64,000 bases of DNA from Pseudomonas sp. ANT_H4 (GTDB lineage Bacteria > Pseudomonadota > Gammaproteobacteria > Pseudomonadales > Pseudomonadaceae), in NCBI RefSeq assembly GCF_008369295.1, contig NZ_VOBG01000024.1:1-64000 (forward strand), given 5' to 3'. Shown in pieces: positions 34,700-44,173 of this stretch. Position 1 is the first letter of the stretch. Each line of letters starts with the position of its first letter. The notes beneath the pieces were generated by a model. It was not told the DNA's origin. It was given only the letters and a program-made list of their open reading frames with translations, and ran no database searches. The position numbers and the translations under genes are program-made.

Positions 34700-35575
34700 A
34701 TGAAACGCAAGCAATCCATCGAGCAGGTTCGCTGGGACCTGGCACTTCGCTATCGTTTGATAGAAACCGTTGTCTGGTGGGAAGGCCGGCTGACCACGGG
34801 ACACCTGATGCAGAGCTTCGGCATCAGTCGGCAGCAGGCGTCGAAGGACATCAACACCTACATCAATGAACATGCGCCTAAAAACCTTACATATGACAAA
34901 CAGATAAAGGGCTATGTGCCAAGTAAGGTGTTCAAGCCACTGTTCATCGATGACAGCGCCAGCGCCTATTTGCACCTGCTGTATCAAAACAATGCGCGCG
35001 CGCCGCACATTGAGGGCCTGGCCCTCGCTTATGCCCACACCAAGGTGCTGGAAGTGCCGGATCGCTCGATCAAGGCGGAGATCCTTCGGCCGTTGCTCAA
35101 GGCCTGCCGCGACCACCTGCGCCTGGACATAGACTACGTGTCGCTGAATAGCCCTGACCCCGAGGGTCGCACGATCGCGCCGCACACCCTGGTGTACACC
35201 GGCATGCGCTGGCACGTTCGCGCCTACTGCGAGAAAAACCGTGAATACCGCGATTTTGTTCTGAGTCGACTACGCGGTGTGCCTGACGTGCGGGATGATG
35301 AAACCGAAAATGGCATCGATGGAGATGATGTCTGGAACACCGAGGTGGCGGTGATCATCAAGCCCGACGAGCGCCTGACGCCAGCGCAGAAGGCGATCAT
35401 CCAGACTGATTTCGGTATGGTGGATGGGCAGCTAGAGATTCCCAGTCGCCAAGCGTTAGTGAAGTATGTGTTGCAGCGGTATCAGATCGATCCCAAGAAT
35501 CTAGACCCAAAGCCGGAGGCGCAACAGATAGTGGTGGGGAACCTGAAGGAGTTGAAACCCTGGTTGTATGACTGA
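34700..35575 (+). CDS. WYL-domain transcription regulator
   Basis: A 291-aa protein. An N-terminal winged HTH (about 25-70: LTTGHLMQSFGISRQQASKDINTYI) is followed by a WYL domain (about 130-215: IDYVSLNSPDPEGRTIAPHTLVYTGMRWHVRAYCEKNREYRDFVLSRLRG) and a C-terminal WCX extension. This is the BrxR/CapW-like architecture that represses defence operons until a nucleic-acid signal binds. A strong ribosome site (GGAGGGGAC) marks the start. Divergent from the ADP-ribosylglycohydrolase pair, which is the likely target. Confidence 0.9.
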   Translation: MKRKQSIEQVRWDLALRYRLIETVVWWEGRLTTGHLMQSFGISRQQASKDINTYINEHAPKNLTYDKQIKGYVPSKVFKPLFIDDSASAYLHLLYQNNARAPHIEGLALAYAHTKVLEVPDRSIKAEILRPLLKACRDHLRLDIDYVSLNSPDPEGRTIAPHTLVYTGMRWHVRAYCEKNREYRDFVLSRLRGVPDVRDDETENGIDGDDVWNTEVAVIIKPDERLTPAQKAIIQTDFGMVDGQLEIPSRQALVKYVLQRYQIDPKNLDPKPEAQQIVVGNLKELKPWLYD

Positions 35576-35658
35576 GGGAGTCAGGGATACACCTCCATTC
35601 CAGGCAGCGCGTTCCCTGAACTTGCGCATTGCAGCGCAATACTCAGGGGCCGAACGCG

Positions 35659-36336
35659 TCAGAAGTCGTCGTAAATCGAGTGGGCCTGGGCGAGGTCGTT
35701 CTTGATTAGCTGGAAAAACCCACGCTCCACATCCGCCACCCGGTATGTCCCACCGTAGTAAGTCAAACTGATGCAACGACACTCAGAGCGCCACAGATCG
35801 TACACCTGCTCGTTGGCTTGGGTAATTGGAATGCTTGTCGGATATAGGGTCAGTCGATCCAAAGCCCTACTGATTGGCCTCGTCTGTTTCTTCAGCTTAC
35901 TGATTTGCAAATCCAGCACGCAATACTCCTGCGGGTTCAGGAACATCAGAATCTTGGACACGAAAGAGATATTTGAGTAGCTGGGAAACCCGAGTCGCTT
36001 GAGCGCAGCCAACGAGGGGGTACCTGTGCTAACCAGGCCATTGAACGAGGCGTAAGGAGCAAACGAGCCAATCAGTGAGTTAAATTTTGCGAATCGGCTA
36101 TCTCTGTAGCCGGCCGTCGCGTTTCCCCAATAAATGATGTTGCCCAGGCCTTGCTCGATATCGGTAGGCACCGTCGACCGCAGTTGGGTCTGAATGATCG
36201 ACTCCAGTTGTTGAATACTGCTCGCTACCTGAGGGTTCTGGTGTTTCGGCAATGCGTGATCGTAGTAGTCCAAAGGGAAGCTATAGGTATGGATGGAGTG
36301 CTCCAGGGCCTCTATCTGGGTCCGGTTTAACGACAT
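35659..36336 (-). CDS. Uncharacterised 225-aa protein, possibly HhH-GPD-like
   Basis: Not recognised with confidence. The middle part reads NIIYWGNATAGYRDSRFAKF, then LGFPSYSNISFVSKILMFLNP and YCVLDLQISKL, a layout reminiscent of helix-hairpin-helix DNA glycosylase folds in which a strand leads to a conserved Asp (here VLD). No full HhH motif or catalytic Lys can be fixed. A similar 'fviyDsrva' block occurs in the 445-aa protein at 36908. The two genes are divergent across a decayed region. Confidence 0.6.
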   Translation of the reverse strand: MSLNRTQIEALEHSIHTYSFPLDYYDHALPKHQNPQVASSIQQLESIIQTQLRSTVPTDIEQGLGNIIYWGNATAGYRDSRFAKFNSLIGSFAPYASFNGLVSTGTPSLAALKRLGFPSYSNISFVSKILMFLNPQEYCVLDLQISKLKKQTRPISRALDRLTLYPTSIPITQANEQVYDLWRSECRCISLTYYGGTYRVADVERGFFQLIKNDLAQAHSIYDDF

Positions 36337-36539
36337 AGGTTGTTCCTTTAAGGGTCAACAGAGGGCAGCGCCAGTTGCGCCAAGGGCGTTACCGATGAGA
36401 GACGTATCGACACGAAGTCATGCTTCTTGAGTTTGCTGCATTGGATGAATGAGGATGCTTGCTTGAACTCGCTTTAGGTTCCGGATGTCGCAGCCGGTCC
36501 ACGCTCGGGAATCACATCAAGCCTTTCCGTCACACTCAT

Positions 36540-36806
36540 CTACGAAAGAATGCCGTCGAACTTCCTCGCTTTCAGCCCCAGGATGAGGCTGCCCCTGGGA
36601 CTTTCCATCGATACGCATTTGACCTTGAGCTGGGCACAGATGGCGCTGCCGATATCGATGTCGAGCCCCACTAGATTACCGTCGGGAGCCTTCGACTCGA
36701 ACGGAGCGTAACTGGGATCGACACCGAAGCGAATGACAGTCCAATCCGTTGCATAGATTGGGGCCAAACTCAGGCAGCTCAGCGAATAACCGGAGCAATC
36801 GCACGG
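36540..36806 (-). pseudogene. Fragment of an amino-acid ABC transporter binding protein
   Basis: The translation YATDWTVIRFGVDPSYAPFE, then KAPDGNLVGLDIDIGSAICAQLKVKC and GLKARKFDGILS, is the N-terminal quarter of a lysine/arginine/ornithine-type periplasmic binding protein. The signal-peptide region is broken across two frames (SLSCLSLAPIYA in one frame, LTVRLLRLFAELP in the other) and the C-terminal three quarters are missing. It is a clear relic. The rest of the 36337-36907 gap has no gene. Confidence 0.75.
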
Positions 36807-36907
36807 TCAGCGCCTTTTCACTCAGAGGAAAAATGTCACGACAGGAGTTGTCGCAAGCTTGGCGATAATGGAACCTCACCGCAAAAAACCGATCACCGGG
36901 GCCTCTC

Positions 36908-38245
36908 ATGACGCGCAATGACTACCTTACTAATCCGACCGTAAAAGATTTCATCGAGTGGCTCAGCGGCAACCTGGACAACGCCACGATTCGTCATCAG
37001 TACCTGAATCGACAGAGTAAGACCTTGTGGTATTGCGACAACCTTGCCGACGCTTACTCGGTATACCAATGGCAACATCCTGCAATCAAGCGCCTGCAGG
37101 TTCCGGCGGGTAAAACCGCAGTGAGCAACGATGTAGCTCTCAGCGCCCTAAAGGCCGAACTACAGAAGGCGTTGGCACTCGCCTCAGCGGTCAACGATGG
37201 AGCGTGCTGCCAAGCTGCTATCGACGTGATGATATGGGGCGGTGTACAGAGCAATAACGTTACCTGGCTCAATATGAACGTGCGCGGCCTGGCAGCTACC
37301 CTATCAGCCACCCGTTACGCCATCGACGCTGGCGTAACCGACGTCCCCATCCTTCAGGCCAAAGACCTCCGATTCAACGCAGGCATGACCAAGGTCTACT
37401 CGCTGGTCTGCAAGGACTTTGTCATTTATGACAGCCGTGTTGCAGCAGCGCTTGGCTGGGGCGTAGTGATGTACTGCAAAGCTCGACAACTGAAGACTGT
37501 TCCGGAAACTTTGACTTTCCCATGGGCACCTGCGAAGGAAACCGGTAAGCATTTCGTGAAATCCCGAAACCCATCCGAAGGAAAGTTTCGTTTCCCCCGC
37601 CTGAAAGCTGGTTCCCACCATGCGGAATGGAACATGAAAGCAAGCTGGATTCTCAGCAGTGTAGTTGCCCATCCAAACGCTGCTGCGAGCGCATTCCTAG
37701 CCAATGACGGAACCAACGTTGATCCACTCCGCCGCCTGGAGGCCGCTTTATTTATGATCGGGTATGATCTTTGGAATTATCCAGAGGAAGACCAAGGATC
37801 AACTCAACAGTTCGAGCAGGATCTCTCATGGATCGATTGCTGCACACCCACTCGCCGCAAGCCCTTCCGTTACAAGCTCACCGATGAAGGTTTCAGCGTT
37901 GAAGGAGGTCCATACTTCCCTATCGGGGTCGTAAACAAAACCTTGGGCAACCTCCAGAAAACGTTCGGCATCCAGCCTTTCCCGTTAGCCAACAAGGCCG
38001 ATAACGTACGCAACGGTGATAGCGCCGAAGGGATCGGAACCGCATACCACCACGCTACAAACGGACATGGCAACATCCCCGACACCAGCAAGTTGGCGGC
38101 GATTCTCGAAAATCTTGGGGTATTCACTGTAAATCACAGCACCAAACTATGGTCGCTGAACGCTGACCTGTTAGCTACGAACGTCGACGGGCAGCCCGAC
38201 ATCGCGCCGGTCATTCTGCGTACGATGGATGAGGACTGCCATTGA
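36908..38245 (+). CDS. Uncharacterised 445-aa protein
   Basis: No family is recognised. The N-terminal half contains MIWGGVQSNNVTWLNMNV and TKVYSLVCKDFVIYDSRVAAALGWGVVMYC, where a strand ends in a conserved-looking Asp (YDSR), similar to the LNPQEYCVLDLQIS block of the 225-aa neighbour. The C-terminal half (RRLEAALFMIGYDLWNYPEED onward) is helical with no known motif. It has no signal peptide or membrane segment. It is preserved next to two decayed genes, which argues for selection. Possible HhH-GPD-like fold; function unknown. Confidence 0.65.
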   Translation: MTRNDYLTNPTVKDFIEWLSGNLDNATIRHQYLNRQSKTLWYCDNLADAYSVYQWQHPAIKRLQVPAGKTAVSNDVALSALKAELQKALALASAVNDGACCQAAIDVMIWGGVQSNNVTWLNMNVRGLAATLSATRYAIDAGVTDVPILQAKDLRFNAGMTKVYSLVCKDFVIYDSRVAAALGWGVVMYCKARQLKTVPETLTFPWAPAKETGKHFVKSRNPSEGKFRFPRLKAGSHHAEWNMKASWILSSVVAHPNAAASAFLANDGTNVDPLRRLEAALFMIGYDLWNYPEEDQGSTQQFEQDLSWIDCCTPTRRKPFRYKLTDEGFSVEGGPYFPIGVVNKTLGNLQKTFGIQPFPLANKADNVRNGDSAEGIGTAYHHATNGHGNIPDTSKLAAILENLGVFTVNHSTKLWSLNADLLATNVDGQPDIAPVILRTMDEDCH

Positions 38246-38663
38246 GCCATAGCCAGCCCAGGTCATTCAGAGCATCAGGGTGTGAAGCCATCGCATCACC
38301 ACGCAGAGATTCATAGTGGACTCGTAACTTGCCAGGTTCGACCATGCCGCGAAGCGGAATGGCGGCCTTGATTTGATAGTAAGTCGCCAGGCAAAAACCG
38401 TTGGCTTGGCTGATCTCAAAAATTCGTAGTGAAGGAATACCGATGCCGGCCTAAAGGGCCAGCACGTCGTCCGGCTCGAAAAACCGGACGCTATTGACCA
38501 TGGGCAATATACCCTCCAACAGATTGAACACCAGGGCGTCTTTAGTCATGCTCATGTCCTGATAGGCGAACTTATTGGCCCGACCACTCTCCAGACAGGC
38601 GCGACAACCCGTGTCGCATAGCAATCCAAATAATTGAAAGGCAGGGATATCGCAGTGGAACAA
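38211..38663 (-). pseudogene. Decayed gene with an in-frame stop
   Basis: From 38663 the minus strand is open to a TAG at 38451-38453 (FFEPDDVLAL then stop) and continues in the same frame for 79 more codons (AGIGIPSLRIFEISQANGF..., KAAIPLRGMVEPGKLRVHYE, ...DALNDLGWLWLNG) to a TGA at 38211. The LGWLWLNG end looks like a Sel1/TPR-type repeat. The frame runs into the tail of the 445-aa gene, so it has lost its 3' part. A chance open frame is the alternative. Confidence 0.35.
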
Positions 38664-39650
38664 CTCTTTCGTCAGGAAGTGCTGCTAGGTTTGCTACCCC
38701 GCATGGAAAGCGCCATCGACACAAAAACCATCCATGAACGCCTCGAAAATCAAGGAATATCTGTCGACCTACGCACCCTACAACGTCATCTACGCGAGTT
38801 GGAGAAACGCTTCCCTCATGTAAAAAGTAAACCTAAATCACCTAAAGCCAAAGCTAGGATCTGGTGGGCAGACAGATCACTTTCTCGCCTAAGCCTGCTA
38901 CCGACCGATGCGATGAGCCTAGTGATGATCATGGACCACGCCAGTCGGTTTGGTATGGCGGCCCAAGTCACCAATCTTTCGGCACTGCATGAATATGCCC
39001 GGTCTTTGATGCGTGAAGCCAGGCCGTCTCAGGACTGGTCTAAGAAAGTCATCAGCAACACCCGCTTCATCACTTTAAGACCAGGCAAAGTAGACCCTCA
39101 AGTGCTCGAAACCCTTCAAAAGGCGCTACTTGATGACTACGCTGTTGAAGCTCAATACCTCAAGCGCGGCGCACCCGAAGCTAAGTCCTATCGTCTTCTA
39201 CCGCTCGGATTGTCCTATCAAGATTCCAACATTTACCTCTCCTGCGTATTTGCGAATCAAATAGACGCCCTGCCAGTGGCCTTGCCACTACATCGGTTCA
39301 TTTCAGTCACAACAATTCCAGAAACAATAGCGGCCCCTGATAACTACGATATCAACTCGGTTAGCGCACAGCGTAGCCTGATCAGCCTTGCGTCGGATGA
39401 ACCGGTACCGCTACGTCTGCTTTTAAGCCAAGAGATGTATGAGCGACTAGCGGAAAACCCACTCACAGAAGATCAACAACTGCTCGATGAAAATGGCTGC
39501 CGTACGATGGTAGGCAGCACCCACCTAAGCCAAGGCCTAGAACTTTGGCTTCTCAGCCAAGGTGACAATCTTGAAGTGGTCGAACCGTCTATCCTGCGCG
39601 AGAAAATGGCAGCCACCGCACAAAAAATGACGGCGCTTTATTTGAAATAA
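38655..39650 (+). CDS. WYL-domain transcription regulator
   Basis: A 331-aa protein from GTG 38655, which has GGCAGGG eight bases upstream; TTG 38634 would add seven residues and lacks such a site. The N-terminal HTH (IDTKTIHERLENQGISVDLRTLQRHLRELEK) is followed by a WYL domain (about 145-235: KALLDDYAVEAQYLKRGAPEAKSYRLLPLGLSYQDSNIYLSCVF) and a C-terminal extension. It converges on the RecBCD/GHKL operon across the 54-aa gene. It is a probable regulator of this defence-like cassette, responding to a nucleic-acid or nucleotide signal by family analogy. Confidence 0.88.
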   Translation: MEQLFRQEVLLGLLPRMESAIDTKTIHERLENQGISVDLRTLQRHLRELEKRFPHVKSKPKSPKAKARIWWADRSLSRLSLLPTDAMSLVMIMDHASRFGMAAQVTNLSALHEYARSLMREARPSQDWSKKVISNTRFITLRPGKVDPQVLETLQKALLDDYAVEAQYLKRGAPEAKSYRLLPLGLSYQDSNIYLSCVFANQIDALPVALPLHRFISVTTIPETIAAPDNYDINSVSAQRSLISLASDEPVPLRLLLSQEMYERLAENPLTEDQQLLDENGCRTMVGSTHLSQGLELWLLSQGDNLEVVEPSILREKMAATAQKMTALYLK

Positions 39651-39721
39651 TTAGAATACGACATAGCGTGTCGCACGTTGCGTAAAGACTCTTTTCTTAC
39701 CAAATCCAAGGAGTCTTGACG

Positions 39722-39886
39722 ATGAAAACCTACAAAGCCTTCATGCAACGTGTCACGCCTAACGCAGGTCCAGCGGCCAACTTCACCATCACAGTGCAAG
39801 CCATCACCTCGGCCATGGCTAAGGTGACGGCTGAAGCCCAATACCCCGGCTATAAATGTCCCAACAGTCCGGTGCAGGTGCGCTGA
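39722..39886 (+). CDS. 54-aa protein downstream of the WYL regulator
   Basis: ATG 39722 has a strong ribosome site (AAGGAGTCTTGACG). The protein MKTYKAFMQRVTPN... has a short beta-like stretch (FTITVQAITSAMAKVTAEAQYPGY) and ends KCPNSPVQVR. It has no known domain. Placed 71 bp after the WYL stop on the same strand and 36 bp from the end of the convergent GHKL gene, it probably belongs to the regulator's transcript. Confidence 0.6.
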   Translation: MKTYKAFMQRVTPNAGPAANFTITVQAITSAMAKVTAEAQYPGYKCPNSPVQVR

Positions 39887-39922
39887 GAAAACCAGCACAC
39901 GGGGTCGTGGGCTGGCTCAGTA

Positions 39923-42900
39923 TCATTCCTTGAGCACAAACATCCATTCACCTGGACGTAATCCATCGTTCGCTAGTGTTTGCAACGCGTCGCTGTGCTT
40001 ATCAAAGGTATCCATCACCTCGGTGACATCCCTTGATTTTCCATCACTTGAGACCAGCCAAAGTCGCCAACCGAGGTCTCTCTGGCGATATTCCAACGCG
40101 CGCCGTCTTTCATTGTCAGACACGAAGAACCTGCCGCTCTTCAATTGAGCGACTCGTTTGACCTCGACCTGCAGAAAGCGTCTGTCACGTGGAACCAGCA
40201 CATCGAATCCGGCGTTACCGACGTAATCGGCGACGTGAAGCAAGCTGCGCATTTGCTCTTCGCGGGTTATCTGTGTCGCGCGCCGCTGACCTTCATCCCC
40301 AAGAAAGAGCAGAGACACCGCCAATGCCTGGTGAAAGCCTTCCGGGTCCTCTTTGAGCCAGCGCATGGCTTCAGGTACGCAATGGTCCAGAACGGCCTCC
40401 TCGGCCCGTAATCCACCTGTCGCTTTGCGCCGGGCATCACGAATGAAATGATCCTCATCCTGAGGTCCATCGCGGGCAATCATACTGACGCTCGTTGCAC
40501 TGAACGATTTCAAGCCCAACTTATCAAGAGCTTTGGGCAGCGCACTCAGGACCAACTTCCCGCTCGCAAATGCCAGAGCATCCTCTGAGGGCGCCTGGTC
40601 CTGGGGCTCAATATCCAACCGACGATGCAAGATTACCTGGGGATCGAAATCCATCATTTTCAGATGTTCGACCTCATCTGGACGCGCAATTTTGATCTGT
40701 TCGCTCAATCGCTCCAGCAACCCCTCTGTCCATTGCTCGCGGTGCTTCTCAGCCGCGGCAGCCAGTGCTGACAAGCGATCGGCCATATCCAGCTTTATCG
40801 CATTGGCGCCAGCAAAATCCACAATGGGACAGAGTTTAGTTATCCCGCCCAATGCCGCCGTTACGTCATCCTCCGAAATACTTCTGGCACTCAAAAAAGT
40901 CTGAGGCTTGACCACCATGCCAGGAAATGGGTCGTGCTGCAGCGTCCCTATGCGTTCCAATACTTCACGAACGGAAGCGACCCACCGTAACCGCTCCTCG
41001 GCGGTCAGCACCAAGGCGTCGAGTCGCAGTTTAAGTTCGGCAACTTCCTGGTCGGAAATACCGTATTCACGCCGGAAGCGCTGGACCGCTCCCGACACGC
41101 GCCCATCTTCGTCAACCGAACCCGAAGCACTGCTCCAGGCGTGCAGTCCATCCTTGAACAGTGCTCCGAAAGCCCGCTTTTCTGATAACAACTGACTCAG
41201 GGGGTGTGCGCATTCGATGAGGGGTAGATGGGAACCATCGAACCAGAGTTCGTGCGCCCCCTCCGGAGCGACGTATTCAAAGACATCACCGACCGAATCT
41301 TTGCCCAGACACCCGATCTTCCCATCAAAGGACCACTCGATCCATACGTCGTCGTGGTGCGTGATAATCAGCCTGGCAAAGTTCTCCAATGCCTTGCTGG
41401 CATCGAAATCGTTATACGCCGCGCTGGCAGCCGCCATTAGATCCGGTATGGCTAGGTGCAACCTGCTGCGAAGCATCGAGGCCAGATAGTCATTGCTATC
41501 GCCCTGCTTGCTGACTTTTGTGGTAACCGGAGTGAAGTTTTTCAAACCATAGTCGGTGGCCTTCTGTTTGCTCAATTTTCTGACAACCCATAACTTGATG
41601 TCGTTGAACGACAACAACGCTGTAGGGTTTTCGCCGGTGTCGTGCCAGATACCGGCCGCCGCAGAACCCCATGCTAGGCCCTGTTGACGCCCCGCTTCGC
41701 CAATGACCCGATAGAGTAAAGGTGGCGTCAGGTTTTCGTGCTTGAAGGACAGATCAACCAGGTTCCGATACAACTCGCATAAGTCGCGGTTCGCCATCGA
41801 GTCAAGGGTGTGCGGTTCAATGCCCTCCAAACGTTCAAAAGCGGCGCGCACACGCTCAGCGCTATTGGCTTCCAGCGCATTGGCAATCCCCAACTGCATG
41901 TACCAGGTCGCGTCACAGGCTCGATCCGCCTCCAGTCGCGGCAAAAGCCTGGTCGTGAAACCGCGACTGGCCAGTTGGCGCCATAAATCCAACGGCGCAT
42001 ACGGACCATGACCTGTCACGCCATCGTGGATCAAGATACTGTCACTGCACTGCAGCCAACGGCATCGCTCAAGGGCCGCCAATAGATGGCGCCCTTCTTC
42101 ATGTACCAGGAAGCCGGAAAACAATGGCCAGCAAGCGATGAGATCCGTCATCGTCTCGACTGACAACTCATCGGGTAGCACGACCGTTTGAGGGTCAGAT
42201 AAAGGAATAGGCCCGATCCCTAGCAGCAGACAGACATCATCGACCGAGGGCAATGACTCTATGTCACTCACTACCTCGGCTAGCCAGCGTTCATCTAGTT
42301 GCGGCCATGGGCCGTTGGTTCGTGCACAAGTTTTCGCTGCGTGCCAACTTCCGTCCAAAACTTTTACCATAAGGCCGGCCAGACTCTCCCCTGGGTTGAC
42401 CGAAGTTTCCTTGCCCACAAAGCGCCAGGCCGCGCCGACACCGCGCTCTTTCGCACGGCGCAGCAGGGAGCCGACACCGCCTGTGCCTTCATGGCTGGCC
42501 AAGCCTACGGCGGCGCTAATTAGCGCGACATGGTCGTCTTCGCTCTCACCAGGACGCAGGTGCGCGATTATCTCCGGTCTCTCAAACTCAATCAGACCCT
42601 GCTGCGCCAGAGACATATCCAGTCCAGGGGTGAACGTCGTGACAAACGTACGTTGGCGCATAATCGCTGGCGCCAATTCGTTTTGGGTTTCACGGCCAGA
42701 ACTACGGTAGTAGATGCGATCGGCATCATGGCCGCGCCGCTGCCCTTGTGCGCCAGGAACCAAAGGTTGCGCCCGGGAGACGGATACCGTCGCCGCCAAC
42801 TCTTCGCTGACAATCGGAATGACCCCGGCGCCGCTGGCTTGAATCCGTTCTATCAAGTACAAACGATGCTTTGAAAGCTGACCGCGACCCAAGTTTCGGT

Positions 42901-44173
42901 AGGCGTAATCAGCCCAGGCTTCGAGCGCTTCGAACAGCTGCCGATAACGCCCGACGGGCCATGTCCGCTGCGATGGGAAGCTCAAACGAACCATCGCTTC
43001 AAACACCTCGCCATTTCCTTTCCAGAACAGCGAAGCCACTTCACGTTTCAAGTGGGGGCAAGTACAAGCATGCGGATTGGCATACTCCCAGAATGTTTCG
43101 GCCAGACAGACCTGTGGCGTTTGCCAGAGCTCGACAATGCACTCAGCGGCCAGTCGAACCAACGTGGCATTCCACCCAGCCGGATCAGTCGCTGGGAGCG
43201 AGCCATCCAGCTTTCGCAGCGTCAGGTGACGGCGAGAATTGCTGAGGTAAAAATCACCATGAATCTGAACACCAAAACCAGCAGGCTGCTCGGTGGGCAG
43301 GTAGGACCAATATCTAGAGTGGTTAGGGTCATTGGGCGCCAGCACCCGTAAGTCTGCGACGTCCAGATCCAACCCAGTGCTCACGCGCACCTCGTCGGGA
43401 AACGCCATCTGCCGCTGAGCCATTGCCAGGTAGTCTTTATCCCCAATGACGTGGGTGATGTCCTGCCCCGCGACACTCAGGGTAATCCGCAAGCCAGGTA
43501 CTGCTCGTTGCTGCAGAAAGGCGAGCGGTCCACGACACAACTCCGCGATGGACTCCTCGATGCTGGCAATGACCTCAGGCTTGCTGATGCCCTGCAACCG
43601 GATCAGCGTGACATGCTCCAAATGGAACTGCGGCTCGGCGGACAGCATCAACGGCACGTAAAAACTGGCCGCATCCTGGTTAATCCAGCCATCCACGGCA
43701 GCATCGAACCGAGCGGGATGTTGCAAATACATACCCCACCAGCCGCCGTTTTCAGCACGGCTCCACACCTCAACCTGGCATCCCGCCCCGAACACTGAGC
43801 GAAAACCGACGCCTTTATTCCCGATGCTTTGCGCGGCCGACTTGCTGCTTGAGTGCATACTCAGCAATGCCTGAAAGTCGGAACGCCGCCCCTCCAGACC
43901 TTGCGTCGTGACCGCCCTGCCATCGTTGGCAACCTCCAGTACCCGTTGCTCCTGATCCCAACGAATCAGAATGTTCCCGGTCGCACGATCAAGGGCGTTC
44001 TGCAATAGCTCGTAGACGACCCGACCCGAATAGTCCTGCACGACCGCTTTTTCCGACCCCAGATCCCGGAGCCGAGAACTCTCCGGGAGCTGCCGATGCT
44101 CTTCAAGGTGCGCCTGTAGCATTGCTTGCACTTGAGCGGGATCACGAGGTAGTCCCGACGTGCTCGTCATCAC
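39923..44173 (-). CDS. Large GHKL-ATPase protein with C-terminal DUF3883/NOV-like domain
   Basis: A 1416-aa protein. Residues about 50-130 are a sacsin/Hsp90-type Bergerat ATPase: N-box YELLQNALDRATG (54-66), G1 VANDGRA (81-87) and G2 SIGNKGVGFRSVFG (116-129). A long region without recognised domains follows. The last 95 residues (GFDVLVPRDRRFLQVEVKR, GRFFVSDNERRRALEY, WRLWLVSS) match the DUF3883/'protein NO VEIN' C-terminal fold, with Asp1330 or nearby and Glu1337-x-Lys1339 in a PD-(D/E)xK arrangement, so nuclease-like. Its start overlaps the recD stop by 4 bp. Coupling to a RecBCD set is unusual. Confidence 0.85.
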   Translation of the reverse strand: MMTSTSGLPRDPAQVQAMLQAHLEEHRQLPESSRLRDLGSEKAVVQDYSGRVVYELLQNALDRATGNILIRWDQEQRVLEVANDGRAVTTQGLEGRRSDFQALLSMHSSSKSAAQSIGNKGVGFRSVFGAGCQVEVWSRAENGGWWGMYLQHPARFDAAVDGWINQDAASFYVPLMLSAEPQFHLEHVTLIRLQGISKPEVIASIEESIAELCRGPLAFLQQRAVPGLRITLSVAGQDITHVIGDKDYLAMAQRQMAFPDEVRVSTGLDLDVADLRVLAPNDPNHSRYWSYLPTEQPAGFGVQIHGDFYLSNSRRHLTLRKLDGSLPATDPAGWNATLVRLAAECIVELWQTPQVCLAETFWEYANPHACTCPHLKREVASLFWKGNGEVFEAMVRLSFPSQRTWPVGRYRQLFEALEAWADYAYRNLGRGQLSKHRLYLIERIQASGAGVIPIVSEELAATVSVSRAQPLVPGAQGQRRGHDADRIYYRSSGRETQNELAPAIMRQRTFVTTFTPGLDMSLAQQGLIEFERPEIIAHLRPGESEDDHVALISAAVGLASHEGTGGVGSLLRRAKERGVGAAWRFVGKETSVNPGESLAGLMVKVLDGSWHAAKTCARTNGPWPQLDERWLAEVVSDIESLPSVDDVCLLLGIGPIPLSDPQTVVLPDELSVETMTDLIACWPLFSGFLVHEEGRHLLAALERCRWLQCSDSILIHDGVTGHGPYAPLDLWRQLASRGFTTRLLPRLEADRACDATWYMQLGIANALEANSAERVRAAFERLEGIEPHTLDSMANRDLCELYRNLVDLSFKHENLTPPLLYRVIGEAGRQQGLAWGSAAAGIWHDTGENPTALLSFNDIKLWVVRKLSKQKATDYGLKNFTPVTTKVSKQGDSNDYLASMLRSRLHLAIPDLMAAASAAYNDFDASKALENFARLIITHHDDVWIEWSFDGKIGCLGKDSVGDVFEYVAPEGAHELWFDGSHLPLIECAHPLSQLLSEKRAFGALFKDGLHAWSSASGSVDEDGRVSGAVQRFRREYGISDQEVAELKLRLDALVLTAEERLRWVASVREVLERIGTLQHDPFPGMVVKPQTFLSARSISEDDVTAALGGITKLCPIVDFAGANAIKLDMADRLSALAAAAEKHREQWTEGLLERLSEQIKIARPDEVEHLKMMDFDPQVILHRRLDIEPQDQAPSEDALAFASGKLVLSALPKALDKLGLKSFSATSVSMIARDGPQDEDHFIRDARRKATGGLRAEEAVLDHCVPEAMRWLKEDPEGFHQALAVSLLFLGDEGQRRATQITREEQMRSLLHVADYVGNAGFDVLVPRDRRFLQVEVKRVAQLKSGRFFVSDNERRRALEYRQRDLGWRLWLVSSDGKSRDVTEVMDTFDKHSDALQTLANDGLRPGEWMFVLKE

